Positions 33,828 through 45,700 of a stretch of 64,000 bases of DNA are shown here, one piece after another. Numbering within the stretch: position 1 is the stretch's first letter; each line of letters begins with the position of its first letter. The position numbers and the translations under genes are program-made. The notes below the pieces were generated by a model. The model saw nothing but the letters and a program-made list of their open reading frames with translations. It did no database searches and was not told the origin of the DNA. The DNA is from Calliphora vicina (Eukaryota > Arthropoda > Insecta > Diptera > Calliphoridae): assembly GCF_958450345.1 (NCBI RefSeq), contig NC_088783.1, positions 19,843,701 through 19,907,700 of the forward strand, in the 5' to 3' direction.

Positions 33828-35239
33828 CACAGTGGGGCAGAATCGAAATTTTTTGGAAATAAATCGGGCATTTCTAAACGCCTGGTCCGTGGGCATAGCC
33901 AAAGAGGATTTGAGTTTAAGTTATTAAAATGGGCTATACAGATTCTCCAGGGACGTCGATATGGGGGCATGTAAAATTAAATTTAAACACGTGCCATTTT
34001 TTTTGTTTCCCATCCGATTTCAAAGATTTTAATATGTTTGCAAAGCGCTCGGCTAGGTCTTCAAAAACATACATGAGTTATAGGCATTTAAAAATTGAAA
34101 TTTTAAACTTTGGACATACCTTGCCCCGCTATTTTAAAAATATAGGGCGTAATTTTGGATCGATTGGACTCGAATTTTTTTATTAATTAGACAACTAAAT
34201 TAGCAATAATATACAAAGATTTGAGGTCAATATCTATTATGGATCCAAAAATAAACGATTTTCAATTTAAATATTCAAAAAATAGTTGATTTTTGCTGTT
34301 TTTTGGGCGAAAAGGTGACTTAACTCTTTTTTAATTAAAAAAAAACTTTCTTTAAGAACATATAACAATTTTATATTTATCTGAAAGATATCTTTACAGA
34401 GAACATTTTAATACAAAAAACATGTCCTATTCTTCGAAGATGTCGCCTCTACGCCCTTCGGAATTTGACCTATTTTTTTTTATCAAAAATTCAACTTTGG
34501 GGCACATGTTCTAAAAATCTCAAAGCTGGGATTAGAAAGCAAAAAGCAGCTTTGGAAACCTTGATGTGTTCCCTATTTATCGACAAAGTATTTTCCTAGC
34601 CCCGAAGGAAATCTGGACCCTATAGGCAAAATTGTAAAAATACCATTTTTGTTATTTTCGCTGCAATTTTTAGGAATTGCGGGATTGCCTTTGACCTTTT
34701 GATAAGTTCTTTTACACCTTATTATTTAGAATGACAAACTTAAAAAACTTTAAAAATTTTATTGAGTTTCGTTAATAAATAAAGATTTTAATACATATTA
34801 CATATTCTTTGGATTTCTAAAACTAAAATTTATATCAAAATTTTAATAGGATTGCAAATATTAGGAACAATTTGATCCACTTTCATTCCGAGCTATATTT
34901 TTTTGTTTAGATAAGTTAATTTTTGTCTTACAAACAAAATTTCAAGGTAATATCTCAATTAGATTAAAAAATATGCCACTTTAAAACTCCGTCCTTCAAA
35001 AATATTGCACTTTTTCATACTAAAAAATTTGTATAAATTTTCTTAATGTGACTGAGTCAGAACCAATGACTTGTGTTGAATAAAATATTAAGAAAATTTA
35101 TTGAGCCCCCATAGCGCCGCCCCTGGATTATTTGTATGGCCCATTTTAATACTTTAAAATCGAAATTTTATCTCAATGGGACTAGTCGTTTAGAAATGCC
35201 AGATTTATTTCCAAAAAAATTCGATTCTGCTCCACTGTG
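33828..35239. mobile_element. Transib-like non-autonomous element, 1412 bp
   Basis: The ends are CACAGTGGGGCAGAATCGAA and the inverse of TTCGATTCTGCTCCACTGTG. Inverted similarity extends about 140 bases inward (GGCATTTCTAAACG, TATTAAAATGGGC, CCAGGGRCG, ATRGGGGC). Both flanks carry CAGCT (33823-33827 and 35240-35244), a perfect 5-bp duplication, the length known for Transib. The terminal heptamer equals the consensus heptamer of vertebrate RAG signal sequences. No transposase frame is present inside; the longest plus frame (33929-34186) has no recognisable domain. Confidence 0.75.
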
Positions 35240-35434
35240 CAGCTTTGTTAATTCTAAGTGAGCATAATTATTGTAATGTTTGATTCATGTGAGTGACTAT
35301 TTTGGTCATGATCCTATTTCAGAATGAAATCTTCCAAAATAGCTTTCGCTACAATTTTGGCTGACTTGTTTTGTACAAAAATAGTAACTAAATATTTAGT
35401 TTAATAGCAAATTATCATCAATTCGTATTCAGCC

Positions 35435-35545
35435 CCATTATGAATAAAAAATTCCCTGGGAGTTTGTTCCCAGGGAGATTTTTCCCATTGAATAGGAAAA
35501 ATGAGAAAAGGGAAAAAACTCCCCCGGGAGATCTTGATAGCGGTC
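35435..35545. repeat. CCCAGGGA inverted-repeat cluster
   Basis: Words ATTCCCTGGGAGTTTG and TTCCCAGGGAGATTTTT form a hairpin. They are followed by GGGAAAAAACTCCCCCGGGA, again self-complementary. This looks like a terminus of some transposon; only one end is seen. Confidence 0.5.
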
Positions 35546-36039
35546 AGATGGTGTCGATTATGACAATTTCGAGTTAGGTGTATAACAGAAGGTTCTTTTC
35601 CTTTGATGACAACAGTTTTATTCTTCTTTCTGATGTTCAGCTTTTTGCATATTTAGCTATGCTTCTTCTCATGTCCTTCCAATGATATTGAAGTGTGATT
35701 TTCTTAGTCATGCGTATGGTATCCAGTTATCGGATAATTATGTTATTTTTGCATAATTTTTGTTTATCCGTCATTGGTAGTAATCCTTTTTAATATAGAA
35801 GTGAGCAATTTTAATAAATTTGAATCCTGCAAGATCTGATTACCTTTCTTTTTGAAGGTTTCTACATTAGTTCCGAGGTTAGTTAGCTGACTAGTGAAAG
35901 TTACAGTATTTTCAGACCCTTATTATTAGCTTTTTTTGCGAGTTTTAGAAAGAGGAGACCTAAGTTGACTTAGGTTACCTCGGAAAGGATTCGCTTTCCT
36001 TTCTATATATACTTTTTTGTAGCAAAAATGCTGAAACTG

Positions 36040-37125
36040 TTATGTAACGCCAATTCCGAAAAAGGGAGAAGCTAACAACCCTGAGAATAATCTCCCAATA
36101 GCGATTTGTTACCCACTTTCCAAAGTTATGGAGAGTATGGTTAACTACCATCTGGTTAAATAATTAGAGTCTAACAATTTATTCAGCGACCGGCAGAATG
36201 GCTTTCGTAGAGGATGCTCTACGGGAGATTTGCTAGCCTTCCTTTCAGAAAAATTGTGTCGTTCTATTCAACGTTTTGACGATATCTCTAAGGCGTTCGA
36301 TAGAGTGTAGCATGGTGCGCTTTTATCAAATCTTATTGCTTTTAGATGGGATCTCATCAAAGTTCAAGATCAATCCTGTGATATCGCAAGGCTTCGTGCT
36401 CTATCCTACTCTATTTATTATCTTTCTAAACGACCTTCTACATGAAACTTCGATCCCTATCTACTGTTTGGCAGATGACAGCTACATTTGCAATTCATAT
36501 TCATTCAATTATAGATCAAGCCTGTAGGAGATTGCGGTAATGAGGCAAAACATGAATGTTACGCTTAACCAAGATCTTGTGAAAATCTCTGAATGGGATT
36601 GTGAGAATATAGTCGATTTTAATGCACGGAAGACTCAATGTTGTATGTTAATACACAAACGCACAACATATCATGTTACTCCATCTGTTTTTTATTAAGG
36701 AATCAGAAGCGTTTGTTCTAAGCATGAGTATTCATTGCGATGACCGCTGGACAAAACACATTTTTCAACTGTCTAAAAAAGCATTCATCCCATGTGATCT
36801 CCTTACTATTTACACCACTTCCGGCCGGTTCTTCGAAATCTATTTTGGAGTTACTCGACAGCGTACAGGAGAGGGCGAATATGCTTATCGGTAGTTCTAC
36901 TGACTCTCTGGAACATCGTCGCAGTATGGGATGTGTTGAAATTATGGAACTTGTTCAAAAAATCCGTAGCTTTTTAGGCAACACACGTTCTTCGTCATGG
37001 GCTCAGCAATTCGTTGTTGACTGGGCAGTGGATCGCACACACATTACATGGAAAATTCGTTCTTTAAGCGTATTGTCCATATGTGAAATAAGCATCCTCC
37101 TGAAGTCTTTCCTGTCACTTTCAAT
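36040..37125 (+). pseudogene. Non-LTR retrotransposon reverse transcriptase remnant
   Basis: Successive frames give reverse-transcriptase blocks in the right order: NNLPIAICYPLSKVMES, NGFRRGCSTGDLLAFLSE, DISKAFDRV followed by a stop where a tryptophan is expected, SQGFVLYPTLFIIFLNDLL, and YCLADDSYICNSYS, which keeps the catalytic ADD. Downstream are LVKISEWD..., ELLDSVQERANMLIG and SLEHRRSMG. At least three frameshifts and several stops make it dead. Related coding sequence may reach upstream to about 35570 (GCGAGTTTTAGAAAGAGGAG region) but is not firmly readable. Clade is Jockey/CR1-like, not resolved. Confidence 0.8.
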
Positions 37126-37861
37126 ATAGGAAAATTCAAATCAAATGTCCACAAACACTACTCCCTCTATCCTCCCTAATTTTGCTAATTAAGCGTAAAG
37201 AGCTTTATTTTCTTTTTATGATTTTCTCGAAAAATATGGTCAAATTGACTTCTAAAGAGAGAAGCTATAGGGTTAAAATCTTCCACCAAAATGATCCCCA
37301 TATAATTCCACAATATAACTCTGACAATAAGAATTCTCTCAGACATTAACTTACAATATTTTTTGTCATTTAGTATAATGCTGCCTACGATCAAACAATT
37401 AAAACCCACTGTAACAAAAACCTCAGACCAGGTGAACTATAAGTTTATTCAACAAAATTGATCTACTCAACATGTCCTTTCAAAATTATAGAGTCGCTAT
37501 TGTGTTCCAAAAATGCTGTTGGAGAATGTAATTAAAACAAGTTTGGCACTATTTTATATTTAATAACGGAGTTATACCAAATTCCATTTGAATGATTTAT
37601 TTAGCAAGTTTGCGTGCCACAAAATGGACTTTGTGCATAATTAATCAACTACTGCCCTTGACCTTCAACTAATACATTAACTTAAGTTTTCCAATAACTT
37701 TCACTTGCAATAATAGTGTCATACAACAAAACTTTAACCACGATTATTTATCAATGAATATAAATAGACAAACAATCAGAAAAAAACCACTGATTAATAA
37801 CAACAAAAATTCTTTCCTCCCTACCTTCACCACAACAACTACTTCTATTGTTTCTGGCTAC
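37126..37861. other. Non-coding, no gene recognised
   Basis: AT-rich sequence downstream of the LINE remnant. No terminal repeat, poly-A tail of the LINE or open gene is evident. Confidence 0.45.
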
Positions 37862-37869
37862 CTCTAAAG

Positions 37870-38014
37870 CAGTGGTCGGCACTCATAGACACCACAAAAT
37901 ATCAAATAAAAAATAAAAATCTCCCTAATTAGCTGATAAGACATCAACAGAGAATGAAAGTGCACAATTTGCAAATGTAACACCTTTTCAACGTTCTCTT
38001 TATGCCGGCCACTG
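37870..38014. mobile_element. hAT-type MITE, 145 bp
   Basis: The ends CAGTGGTCGGCACTCA and the inverse of TGCCGGCCACTG are nearly perfect inverted repeats of the CAG..GTCGGCA style known from hAT elements of the Buster/Charlie kind. The flanks are CTCTAAAG (37862-37869) and TTCTAAAG (38015-38022), an 8-bp duplication with one mismatch. It is non-coding. It could in principle be mobilised by a transposase like the one at 27 kb, but the termini of that gene were not found. Confidence 0.8.
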
Positions 38015-38291
38015 TTCTAAAGTGATGCTCTGCTGACATTATTTATAAACTTTCCTCTGTCTTTAAAATGAAAGAGAGAGCGAGTGAGAGTATAAATTAA
38101 AACTTTTGCCTTTAAATATTAAGTAATTTTTTTCTCATTTCATTTCAAAGCCAAACTATTTCATTGTTATTAAACTGTGCAATACTAAAATACTTAACAA
38201 TTTACACACCATTTAAATATTACAATGGCGGTTACAATAAACTACAGCTACAACAATGATACACTCACTCGTACACTTTTACTATTTCCAG

Positions 38292-38460
38292 GAGACAATG
38301 ACTACCACCAGCCATACAATGCCACAATATCACCATTACAATAATGACGATGATGATGGCTGTGACGATGAAGATGATGATGATGATGGTGGTGGCAACA
38401 ATGAGGTTGATGACTGTGCTGATGATGATAATAATGATGCTGCTTTTTAAAATGTTGCTG
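38292..38460 (+). other. Candidate exon with an acidic, repeat-based frame
   Basis: A pyrimidine-rich TTTTACTATTTCCAG lies directly upstream and GTAAGTTTAC directly downstream, so both ends have good splice-site form. Between them a GAT-rich simple sequence gives a frame with HTMPQYHHYNNDDDDG and further aspartate and glycine runs, ending in TAA at 38448, before the donor. No frame is open across the whole interval, so if it is an exon it is untranslated or alternative. The splice-like context may be chance around a trinucleotide repeat. Confidence 0.3.
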
Positions 38461-39004
38461 GTAAGTTTACATAGGAATTGTGTTTGTAATACATACAAAC
38501 TGATACTATATTCTGTGTAAAAGTGTAAGAGTGTTTAAAGTCTTTTGTTTTTTTATAATAGTTTTTTATTATTATTTTTATAGAGAAATAAAGGAAAACT
38601 GCAAAGCTACTTAATTATAATTAAATTACACTCTTAGTGAGTGTTAAGTTAAAAAAGTTTTCCTATTTAGTTACAGTTGCTAAAAAAATTTAGCAAAATA
38701 GGGAGTGTAATTATTTTAAATTACAAGAATTATTTATATATTGCAGAATAAAGACTACCAATATTTATTTTGTTTTTTTTTTACATTTTTTAATAACTGT
38801 GTATGATAACACCGTCCAACACTCAAAATTAGACACGAACCAGATGATATAAGTTTGAAAATAGAGATTGAATGAAGCAAATTTGCTTCAAAATTTTAAA
38901 GTAGCACATTTTAAAAAAAATAATTATACTTAGATTTTATATTTAGATTTATAGAAGGTCACATATTCATATCTTGTACTGTTAATGCAGGATGTCAAAC
39001 TTTT
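38461..39004. other. Non-coding spacer before the satellite array
   Basis: AT-rich DNA with an inverted pair near 38615-38710 (AATTACACTCTTAGTGAGTG and TAGGGAGTGTAATT). No gene. Confidence 0.45.
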
Positions 39005-41520
39005 GAAATATTTATTAATAAAAATCTAGAATCGCATATAGATATTTAATAAGAGGCCTAGAGGCAAAACAACAATAATTTGTTATCACTCATATTTCCC
39101 ACGAAATATCGATTTTTATATGAAATATCTAAAATCAGTCGTGATCATTAATAAGAGGACCTTGAGGCAAAACAACAATAATCTGTGATCACTCGTATTT
39201 CCACCAAATATCGATTTTTATATGAAAAATCTAAAATCACTCATAGATCATTAATAAGTGGTCCTAGAGCAAAAACGACAATAATCTGTGATCACTCGTA
39301 TTTTCCACCAAATATCGATTTTTATATGAAAAATTTAAAATCGCTCATAGATTCTTAATAAGAGGTCCTAGAGGAAAAACGACAATAATCTGTGATCACT
39401 CATATTTCCCACCAAATATCGATTTTTTTATGAAAAATCTAAAATCACTGGTAGATCGTTAATAAGAGGACCTAGAGCAAAAACGACAATAATCTGTGAT
39501 CACTCGTATTTTCCACCAAATATTGATTTTTATATGAAAACTCTAAAATCTCTCATAGAACTTTAATAAGAGGTCTTAGAGGAAAAACGACAAAAATCTG
39601 TGATCACTCATATTTCTCACCAAATATCGATTTTTATATGAAAAATCTAAAATCACTCGTAGGTTATTAATAAGAGGTCCTAGAGGAAAAACAACAATTA
39701 TTGGTGATCACTCATATTTCCCACCAAATATCGATTTTTTTATGAAAAATCTAAAATCACTGGTAGATCATTAATAAGAGGTCCTAGAGCAAAAACGACA
39801 ACAATCTGCGATCACTCATATTTCTCACCAAATATCGATTTTTATATGAAAAATTTAAAATCACGCGTAGGTCAATAATAAGAGGTCCTAGAGGAAAAAG
39901 TACAATAATCTGTGATCACTCATATTTCCCACCAAATATCGATTTTTATATGAAAAATCTAAAATCACTCATAGATCCTTAATAAGAGGTCCTAGAGGAA
40001 AAACGACAATAATCTGTGATCACTCCTATTTCCCACCAAATATCGAATTTTATATGAAAATTCTAAAATCACTCATAGATCGTTAATAAGAAGTCCTAGA
40101 GGAAAAACGACAATAATCTGTGATCACTCGTATTTCCTTTAAAATATTGAAGCAAAAGTAAATTAATCTGTAATCACTTATATTTCCCACCAAATATATA
40201 TTTTTATATGGAAAATCTACAATCACTCCTAGATCAGTAATAAGAGGTCCTAGAGAAAAACGACAATAATCACTCATATTTCCCACTAAATATCGATTTT
40301 TATCTGAAAAATCCAAAATCTCTCATAGATCCTTAATAAGAGGTCCTAGAGGAAAAAGTACAATAACCAGTGATGACCCATATTTCCCACCGAATATCGA
40401 TTTTTATATGAAAAATCTAAAATCACTCATATATCCTTAATAAGAGGTCCTAGAGCAAAAACGACAATAATCTGTGATCACTCGTATTTCCCACCAAATA
40501 TCGATTTTTTTATGAAAAATCTAAAATCCCTCGTAGATCGTTAATAAGAAGTCCTAGAGGAAAAAGTACAATAATCTGTGATCACTCATATTTCTCACCA
40601 AATATCGATTTTTATATGAAAAATCTAAAAATCACTCGTAGGTCATTAATAAGAGGTCCTAGAGGAAAAAGTACAATAATCTGTGATCACTCGTATTTCC
40701 TTCCAAATTTTGGTTTTTATATAAAAAAATCGAAAATCAGTCACAGATCGTTAATAAGAGGTCTTAGAAGCAAAAGTAAATTAATCCGTAATCACTTATA
40801 TTTCCCACCAAATATATATTTTTATATGGAAAATCTATAATCACTCCTAGATCAGTAATAAGTGGTCCTAGAGAAAAAGGACAATGATCTGTGATCACTC
40901 ATATTTCCCACCAAATATCGATTTTTATATGAAAAATCTAAAATCTCTCGTAGATCCATAATAAGAGGTCCTAGAGCAAAAAGAGCAAAAATCTGTGATC
41001 ACTCTTATTTTCCACCAAATATCGATTTTTATATGAAAAATCTAAAATCACTCATACATCCATAATAAGAGGTCCTAGAGGAAAAACGACAATAATCTGT
41101 GATCACTCGTATTTCCCACCAAATATCGACTTTTATATGAAAATCGAAAATCTCTCATAGATCCTTAATAAGAAGTCCTAGAGCAAAAATCTGTGATCAC
41201 TCGTATTTCCCAACAAATATCGATTTTTATATGAAAAATCTAAAATCTCTCATAGATTCTTAATAAGAGGTCCTAGAAGAAAAACGACAATAATCTGTTA
41301 TCACTCGTATTTCCTTCCAAATATTGATTTTTATATAAAAAATCCAAAATCAGTCACAGATCGTTAATAAGAGGTCTTAGAAGCAAAAGTAAAATAATCT
41401 GTGATCACTTATATTTCCCACAAAGTATCTATTTTTATATGGAAAATCTACAATAACTCCTAGATCAGTAATAAGAAGGCAAATATTGAATTTTATATGA
41501 GAAATGTAAAATCACTCATT
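39005..41520. repeat. 104-bp satellite array, about 24 monomers
   Basis: The monomer contains, in order, AATATCGATTTTTATATGAA, AATCTAAAATCACTC, TAATAAGAGGTCCTAGAGGA and AATAATCTGTGATCACTC. The palindrome GTGATCAC is kept in most copies. Some monomers have small deletions (near 40130 and 40262). A variant monomer starting AGCAAAAGTAAA..AATC, with ATATGGAAAATCTA and CCTAGATCAGTAATAAG, recurs at 40151, 40769 and 41382. This gives a higher-order period of about 613-618 bp, close to six monomers. The small open frames here are by-products. Confidence 0.97.
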
Positions 41521-42358
41521 AGTTTCGAAGATGTGTCTCCTATAAAATTCAAACATGTTGGTGATTTTGCTCATTTTTAATTTCCTGATACATCTTATAC
41601 CCCATATTTAATTTTCAGGGGCTGTGTTTTTTTTATATTTTGTATGAAGATTGAGCCGGTTTAATTTACAAGTATCTATTAGTCCAAGTATTTGTAAGTT
41701 TAAAGCTTTTTTTGAAGTTTTCCTTTTTCTTATTTATAATTCCATTTCAAACAGGGTTCATTGAGGTTAAATCGAAAAATACATTGAAAGTGAAAGAAAA
41801 GATGGACCAAACAAATAGCTAACCAACCAACTGGCAGACTGACTATCTTCGAAAGAGTCATATAGTTGTTAAATATTTTTCCACATAATCGAGAATTTTC
41901 AAAAAAAAAAAAAAATGAATGAAATGATTTTTAAAGTGATACTAAAATCATCATATAAATTCTATACAATTCAAAACTTGTTCAGTTGAGTGGGTGAAAA
42001 GTATTTGGGATGTAATCATAAGTTGGTATATATGAGTGTTATGTTATATTTTATAGTTTTATTAGAAAAAGAAAGAAAAACAAAAATAGAACAAACAACT
42101 AAGAAATTTTTTTTTGCTGATACAAAGTTTTAAAAAATAGGGATAGAAAACCATACTCATACAAAGGCACTCATTCACAGTCATTCTTACATTCTAACAA
42201 TGAGAATATAACAATCTATTGTGGTTGTGAGTGTGGGTATTAGGTTGGTAACAATAATTTCAAAAAAGCTTAAAGCTTGAAAAAAATGTCAATTAAGAAA
42301 TTTCTTTTCTCGATTTTAAATAGAAATCTAAGTTGGACTATAGCAGATATATTAATAA
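41521..42358. other. Non-coding, no gene recognised
   Basis: AT-rich flank of the satellite, with an A tract near 41900. No transposon end or gene recognised. Confidence 0.45.
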
Positions 42359-43294
42359 CACAAGTCAACAAAAAAAATAATATAATAAAAGGCTTGAATA
42401 ACTAACCACTACATACATAGATTTGATGCATCATGTACAAAAATGGTCAAATATTTCAATTCCAGGAAGAGATTTTTTTAAAAGATTTTTAAGTAAAATT
42501 ATAATTTTTGTTAGAAGTTTCTCCACATAATTAATGACAACTCAAGAAGGATTAATGCAATATTATTAAAATAAACTTTGAAGAATTGAAATTTACATAG
42601 CCTTTAATCCTTACATATGTTGCGTATCAATCGGTTTCGTAGTTTCGGAGTTATATTAACAAATTGAAGCAAAAAATATATTCTTTAAGTGAAAATAGCA
42701 AATTTGTTTGTTTTAAAAAAATCATGAAAAATCGAAAACGGAAAAAATTGTTTAGATTTATTACTATATCGCAAAGCCACGTGTAATAGAAACAAACAGA
42801 TATATCGATCATAAAAATCAATTGATCTTTTTTGAATTTCTCCTCAATTAAGTGAATTTTCTCATTTTCACAAAATTTTAGTCTTTTGTTTGATATATAT
42901 AAAATTGAGTAGTTAGTGTACTTCTTTCGATTGATTGAATTTTGAAAACATTTTCCCCATGCTATGAACAAATTTTCATATATATATTGCGTTTCAATCG
43001 GTTCAGTACTTTCGGAGTTATAATAACAAATTGAAGCCAAAATATATTTTTTATATGAAAATAGCAATTTTTTGTTGTTTTAAAAAAATCATAAAAAATC
43101 GAAAACGGCAAATTAATAGAAACGAAATGGTATATCGATCATGAAAATCGATTGATTATTTTCGAATTTATTCACAATTAAGTGAATTCGCTCATTTTCA
43201 CAAAATTTTAGTTTTTTCTTTGATATATAAGAAGAACATTAACTCTACTCAATTTTATATATATATAAAATTGAGTAGAGTTAATGTTCTTCTT
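42359..43294 (+). mobile_element. TRE2, element with internal tandem repeats
   Basis: The left end, CACAAGTCAACAAAAAAA with AGGCTTGAATAACTAACCAC and ATAGATTTGATGCATCATG, matches the inverted right end of TRE3. Two units of about 364 bp follow (TCGGAGTTATA blocks at about 42648 and 43013) with the same internal order as TRE1. The element ends, or switches strand, in the perfect palindrome at 43229-43294. A 138-codon minus frame (42651-43067) recurs partly in TRE1 and TRE3 simply because the unit repeats; it has no recognised domain. Confidence 0.8.
43229..43294. repeat. 66-bp perfect palindrome
   Basis: The left half begins AAGAAGAACATTAACTCTAC and the right half is its exact complement, with an uninterrupted ATATATATAT centre. 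The arms are TRE unit sequence (AAAATTGAGTAG..AGTG/TTAATGTTCTTCTTTC), so two unit fragments meet head to head. There is no spacer, which is unusual because such palindromes are unstable. Confidence 0.95.
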
Positions 43295-43440
43295 TCAATT
43301 CAAATGATTGTTTCGATATGAAACGCATATAGTACTCGGTGTCCAATGCTCAAAAAGTTCAAATTGTGCGAATTTCAACAGATAGACGGACTTGGCTACA
43401 TCGACCTTACTAGCATTTAAAATCCAAAAAGTTTAAAATA

Positions 43441-44560
43441 AGCGCCACCCTAGTGTTTATTGATGCATAATTGTATGTGTGTATTTATTTGTAAGGACTT
43501 CCTTTGGCTTCAGTTATTGAATAATTTGATGTTGTAGTGTTGTTGTTTTCATGTTTTTTTTTCTTTATTATAGGAGATGAGTAAGTGGAAATTGTGGCAC
43601 ATTCACATTCTTCTTGAGAGTGTAGCATGTGCCCTTGATTGTTAAAGTTGTTGTTGTTGTTGGTTTTTTAAAGGAAATTGTTAACATTGTTGTAATCTTG
43701 TTAGAGAAAATTATTTACTTTGTAGAAGTGGTATTTTTCTTCTTCTGCCCTTTTTTTTTATTAATAAGTTGTTTGTAATTTATTTAAGAAGTAAAAGTAG
43801 GAATTTCTTATTTGTCAGATAATGAGGATCAATTTGTTGAATGTTTCTTATTGTTCTTTGTTTAAAAGTTTTTGAATTAACTTTTTTTTTGCTGCTGTTG
43901 TAGTTGTTAAGGTTAAAACAATTTTTTATAACCATAATATGGGCTTATAAAAAACATAAAAGGGAAATATTTTTTTGGGCATTTCTCTTGTGGTAGTTTG
44001 AATAAAGAAATATTTATTTTTTCATTTTGAAAAAGATAAATAGATGTTGTATGGAATTTTAGAAGGCAATTAAACTATTTCAATTCGGAATTCTAAATAC
44101 GCTTTATGTATTTTGAAACTTGATTTAACAACTTTCATTAGAGATACATATTAGAAAAAACAAAAATTTGAGAGAATCGTTGAAACTGAATTCAGATGAC
44201 TTGAATTTCATTAGTGTTTCAAATTCAAAATCATTAGTGTCATACATATATCGGTAGACCATACCAATAAAACCTATGGGTGCGAAATTTTTAAGTTACT
44301 AAACAATTTTTTAAAAGTCAAAAATTCAAAAATAATTTGACTACAGATTTTTCCTTAATTTCATATTTAACTGACAGTTTTTAACTTACAGATTCAATTC
44401 AACATAAATTAGAGACCTTGGACATTTTTATTTCCTACCAGCTTAACCCGTTGCTTTTTGCTACCATTATCGTAGTAAAATAAAAAAATTAGAGAGGATA
44501 AAAATTGAAATTAATATATTTAATACCGGATTTTTTATTAGTTTTTAATTGTTTGAATAG
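43441..44560. other. Non-coding, no gene recognised
   Basis: Poly-T, TTG and GTTGTT simple sequences (43560-43680) and other AT-rich DNA. No open gene. Confidence 0.45.
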
Positions 44561-44579
44561 TCCTGCAATTGTTGATCTA

Positions 44580-44985
44580 AAGATATATAGAAATAAGTAC
44601 TTTTCTTGTATGGTATGTGACTCACCCCCTGTTCCGAACCCTCCAATTTTTTGTTAAACCTCATTCAGTGATAAGTCATTGAATAGTGTAAAGTTTGAAA
44701 ACTTTCACAATTATAGTACTACATATGTACATTCGAAAATAATAATTTACTTTGGCTCATTTTCAGCCAAACTATGTAAAATGATAAACTATTCGGACAA
44801 AGTTTGAAGAATCAATTTACATCCCCTGTTCCAATCCTTCCCATTTTTGGTTAAACATCATGCCGTGATATGAAATTGATTCATATATTCACAATTATAG
44901 TACTCCAGATTTTCGAAAATAACTATTTGCCTTCTATGATACCATGCCCACTAATACAATACTCCAATCAGCCAAACTGCGTACA
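44580..44985 (+). repeat. Dispersed repeat with two sub-units (inverted partner 58680-58950)
   Basis: Two similar sub-units of about 220 bp carry CCCCTGTTCC.A.CCTCC, GTTAAAC.TCAT, GTGATA and CACAATTATAGTACT. The segment at 58680-58950 holds the inverted relatives (GGAAAAGGGGGTGAGTCGCC, CATAAGGTTTAATTAAGC, GAGAATTATAATTGTGC). Nothing is coded. Confidence 0.65.
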
Positions 44986-45268
44986 GTGATAAATTAACAA
45001 ACTATGTAGAATAATAAGTAAAATTCTTCAAATTTTGCCCGAAAACAAAACAAACAAATAAAAAAAATTAAAGTAAGATTACACTATACAACACCAAAAA
45101 AATTACGAGGTCCGACCAATAAATTTTGATAGAGGAGACAAAAAAAGAAGACACGTGTATCGGCGTTTTGAAAGTTTACATCTGAATTTCATTTAAGGGG
45201 GGGTTACAGTTTCCCAACTCTGGCACATTGTTATTGTTAATCGTAATAAGAAACCATGCGATCCTTAC

Positions 45269-45700
45269 ATTTTAGGTATAAAATGTGTTCAGCAAAGTTA
45301 TGTAAAATGTTACGGAGAACATTTTTGTAGAATGTTTTAACCCTCTAAATCCTCAAGGCATGGGTTTTTTGTCCTTCTTTTAAAAATGAGCAAAAAACAC
45401 CATTACAACAGGGATTTAGGGGTTAAAATGTTCCGCAAAAATATTATCCGTAAAATTTTACTATAAGTCCCAAAATACACCAAAACGGAAAATTCAACCA
45501 GAAAGTCAGAAATTAGACATAACGAAAGAGACCCGAGGGTTAATTTCGCATTTATTAAGAATTTTATTTTAAAGAACATTTTAGGTATAAAATGTGTTCA
45601 GCAAATTTATGCAAAATGTTACGTTGAACATTTTTGTAGAATATGTTAACCCTATAACTCCTCAAGGCATGGGTCTTTTTTGTCCTTATTTTAAACGTTA
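45269..45700. repeat. Direct repeat, two copies about 310 bp apart
   Basis: CATTTTAGGTATAAAATGTG to CTCAAGGCATGGG..TTTT at 45269-45385 is repeated at 45580-45695 with the same internal words (GCAAAATGTTACG, ACATTTTTGTAGAAT, TTAACCCT). Class unknown. Confidence 0.8.

Noticed and set aside
36276..37129. Separate genes at 36276, 36673 and 36740
   Set aside because: They are frame-shifted pieces of one reverse-transcriptase remnant.
39005..41520. CRISPR-like array
   Set aside because: Monomers are contiguous 104-bp units with no unique spacers, in eukaryotic DNA.
42651..43067. 138-codon minus-strand frame, with a similar 149-codon frame at 62017-62466
   Set aside because: Both run through TRE tandem units; similarity comes from the repeat and neither shows a known domain or codon-like conservation.
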